This document shows, in pieces, positions 18,885 through 20,530 of a stretch of 20,530 nucleotides of DNA. Origin of the DNA: Seison nebaliae (Eukaryota; Rotifera; Pararotatoria; Seisonacea; Seisonidae); NCBI GenBank assembly GCA_023231475.1, contig JALJEE010000783.1:1-20530 (forward strand), read 5' to 3'. Made by a program: the position numbers and the translations under genes. Position 1 is the stretch's first letter. Each line of letters begins with the position of its first letter. The notes beneath the pieces are model-generated. The model ran no database searches. It worked only from the letters and a program-made list of their open reading frames with translations, and had not been told where the DNA came from.

Positions 18885-19806
18885 TTAATTTCTACCGCCA
18901 CGTCGACGATGATGCGGATAATTTCGTCTTTGGTTGTATCCTTTTTTTTGTAGGTCGACCAAACATAAAATGAGAGAAGAAATATATATATTTATATATA
19001 TATATAGAAACAAAATAAATATTAAATTAACTTCGATTATTATTGTAGTTGTTGTTGTTGTTATAGCTATTATTATTTCTTTGATGATAATTATGACTAT
19101 TTGGTTCATTCCAATTATGTACTATTGGAGCACCTCTTAACTCGATTGGTAAATGTTTGTATCGATTTTTATACTTTTTTTCATACAACTCTATCAATTC
19201 ATTGGTAAATCCACTTTTCATCTGTTCAGATGAATTACTTTCAATCAAACCTTCACACAATTTCTTTTCCTTCGAAACACTATTATCAGTTGTTGTAGAT
19301 ATTATGAATTGAGAACCGTCGTCATCATCATCATTGTCGCATTTCTTTCTTTTGCGAGAACTTCCCATATTCTCTCTTTCCTTGTCTTCCTCCACATTAA
19401 CACTTGACGTTAACTGATCTCCTTGTAATTTTTTATCATCACAATTTCTAGAAATTGAATTGTCATATTGGGATGATCGAGATGAGTTAATTGATGGATT
19501 TTCTATTGAATTACTTGTCGTTTCAATTTTATCTTGTCCGTCTGATGAAGTTTGACAGTCATTCTTTATCTTGACAGCATTCGTTTGTTCATCAATAAAT
19601 TCCTTCTCTAATTTCAATTGTTTATTGTTTTTTTGTTTATTGGAGATCTTGTTTACACTAAAAGTTTCATCTCTTATAATAAAAGATTCGGCCCCACTTT
19701 CTTCGTCTTCATTTAAACGCCTTTTTAAAACATTTGTAGATTTTGCCTCATTTTGTTCGTCTTGAGTTAAACATGCTTCATTGGCACTTGGAGTTTCTGT
19801 CATCAT
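18885..19806 (-). CDS. Nuclear-type low-complexity protein with a RAM (RAMAC)-like C-terminus
   Basis: Two exons, 19032-19806 and 18885-18940, joined in phase across a 91-nt intron, give 276 residues. If the intron is retained the frame stops almost at once, losing only the basic tail. The first 200 residues are Ser/Asn/Glu/Asp-rich and disordered-looking, with a likely nuclear signal SSRKRKKCDNDDDDDGS. Then comes a compact block, ELIELYEKKYKNRYKHLP and GAPIVHNWNEPN, followed by an Asn-rich run and an Arg-rich end (YNQRRNYPHHRRRGGRN). The block and the N/R-rich tail recall RAM (RAMAC/FAM103A1), the small activator of the mRNA cap methyltransferase RNMT, where a PPIVEEWN motif is followed by an N/R-rich RNA-binding region. 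RAM is about 118 residues, so the long N-terminus would be an addition. The gene is likely real; the RAM assignment is tentative. The first ATG in frame is taken as start. Confidence 0.7.
18981..19006. repeat. TA-rich microsatellite in the intron of the RAM-like gene
   Basis: A short (AT)n tract, broken once by TTT, lies inside the 91-nt intron. It makes this intron longer than nearly all others in the window and is self-complementary. Confidence 0.6.
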
Positions 19807-20090
19807 GTAGACTGAATGAAAAAAATCGAACACATTCAGGTTTTTTTTGGGGTGAAAATGACGACAAAGCCAAATAGAGAACAGATAGAGACTACTCCTA
19901 TTTCGTTAGAATTAGAAGCTTGTATAATGGAATTATGAAAAATTTTCATTAATCTTTCTTTGCTATAATAGTTCCCATATTCATTCATCAATAATTCAAA
20001 CATTCATCCGTGTAAAAAAAAAAAAAAAATTTTGAATTTGAATTCGAATTGTTGTAAGATACAAGATATACGGAATCTGAATCTTAATAA
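19807..20090. other. Divergent intergenic region at the right end
   Basis: It separates the minus-strand start at 19806 from the plus-strand frame starting at 20091. It holds a run of 16 A at 20014-20029 and the palindrome AATTCGAATT at 20041-20050. Between there and the ATG I see no clear LTR end or primer-binding site. Confidence 0.45.
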
Positions 20091-20530
20091 ATGGATTCTA
20101 AAGTAGAGGAAGGTACAGGTAGTGAAGGTGTTAACAACAGTGGTGAGTCGTCAGACTCTGAGTTTGAGAACCAGGGCAGTTTGGTTGTCTCCGCGACTCG
20201 TGAATCATTACCTCGTACAGCAAAAAGGAGAAAAAATTGGGGAAGATCTCCAGAGGACGTCATTATGGATCAAATAGCTGCTCTAGTAGGTCAAGTGGAT
20301 GTCCTTGGCCAACAAACGAGAGCACTGGAAGAGGACAATCAACGTTTGGGGAAACTTGTTCAATTAAATTCTGAACAAATTGCAAGTTCCGTTCAGATGA
20401 CGAAACAGTTGTTGGTACAAATTGAGCAGCTCGAACAAGTGATTAATGGCCGACGAGAACAGAGTCCCGGCAAAGTTCCTGAAATTATCATGCTCGATCC
20501 ATCCGCATCTCAGCAGACAATTGCGCCGGT
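20091..20530 (+). CDS. 5' part of a gag-like open frame, runs off the window
   Basis: From ATG 20091 the frame stays open for 146 codons to the window edge; the part seen is uninterrupted. The translation starts acidic and Ser/Gly-rich (MDSKVEEGTGSEGVNNSGES), has a basic patch RTAKRRKNW, then a Gln/Leu-rich coiled coil (IAALVGQVDVLGQQTRALEE and following heptads), then a Pro/Ser-rich stretch. Base composition and codon use are clearly more GC-rich than in any host gene here, which suggests foreign or mobile origin. An N-terminal coiled coil before the missing core would fit the gag of an LTR retroelement or a LINE ORF1, but no matrix, capsid or zinc-knuckle part is visible. A host gene of unusual composition is the alternative. 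Confidence 0.5.
   Translation, partial: MDSKVEEGTGSEGVNNSGESSDSEFENQGSLVVSATRESLPRTAKRRKNWGRSPEDVIMDQIAALVGQVDVLGQQTRALEEDNQRLGKLVQLNSEQIASSVQMTKQLLVQIEQLEQVINGRREQSPGKVPEIIMLDPSASQQTIAP

Noticed and set aside
1-20530. tRNA genes, CRISPR-like arrays, bacterial-type operons
   Set aside because: I looked for tRNA B-box-like GTTCGAATC cloverleaf patterns and for regularly spaced repeats and saw none; the spliced genes rule out a prokaryotic origin.

Overview
This is an AT-rich eukaryotic, almost certainly metazoan, window. It holds six spliced host genes, one deleted DNA transposon, the ruins of a LINE, and the start of an open frame that looks foreign at the right edge. The animal assignment rests on a Polycomb RING (PCGF) protein, a two-intron globin and a p180/kinectin-like protein together. 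Nearly all introns are tiny: 29 of the 31 I place are 42-75 nt. The style (AT-rich DNA, minimal introns, genes a few kb apart) would suit a mite or another compact-genome invertebrate, but the sequence alone does not fix the lineage.

Layout. 1-778: flank with a small scrap of a MULE transposase. 779-2091 (-): a ZNF622/REI1 60S ribosome-biogenesis factor in 4 exons. 2092-2495: shared divergent promoter region. 2496-3884 (+): a PCGF-type RING/RAWUL protein in 7 exons. 4643-5438 (-): a globin in 3 exons with introns at the ancestral B12.2 and G7.0 positions; it is invisible as a single ORF. 5439-9369: a gene-poor stretch with a dead LINE reverse transcriptase (about 6490-7010, - strand) between two diverged direct repeats. 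9370-11728 (+): WDR46/UTP7, an SSU-processome WD40 protein, in 10 exons. 11729-13503: mostly non-coding, with one weak candidate for an unrecognised spliced gene. 13504-14283: a deleted MULE-type transposon with 67-68 bp terminal inverted repeats made of a 15-16 bp tandem motif, carrying only the C-terminal part of its transposase. 14284-15615: nothing recognised. 15616-18181 (-): an ER-anchored coiled-coil protein of the RRBP1/kinectin type in 11 exons, all introns in phase 0. 18885-19806 (-): a nuclear-looking, low-complexity protein whose C-terminus resembles the cap-methyltransferase activator RAM (RAMAC/FAM103A1). 20091-end (+): an open, visibly GC-richer frame with an acidic N-terminus and a coiled coil, possibly the start of a retroelement gag.

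The genes do not form a pathway cluster. ZNF622 (late cytoplasmic 60S maturation) and WDR46 (early nucleolar 40S assembly) both serve ribosome production, and the p180-like protein would act on ER-bound ribosomes, but they are separated and on different strands, so I read this as ordinary housekeeping content. Each gene model was built by joining exons at GT..AG sites; all six models sum to whole codons and end in a stop.
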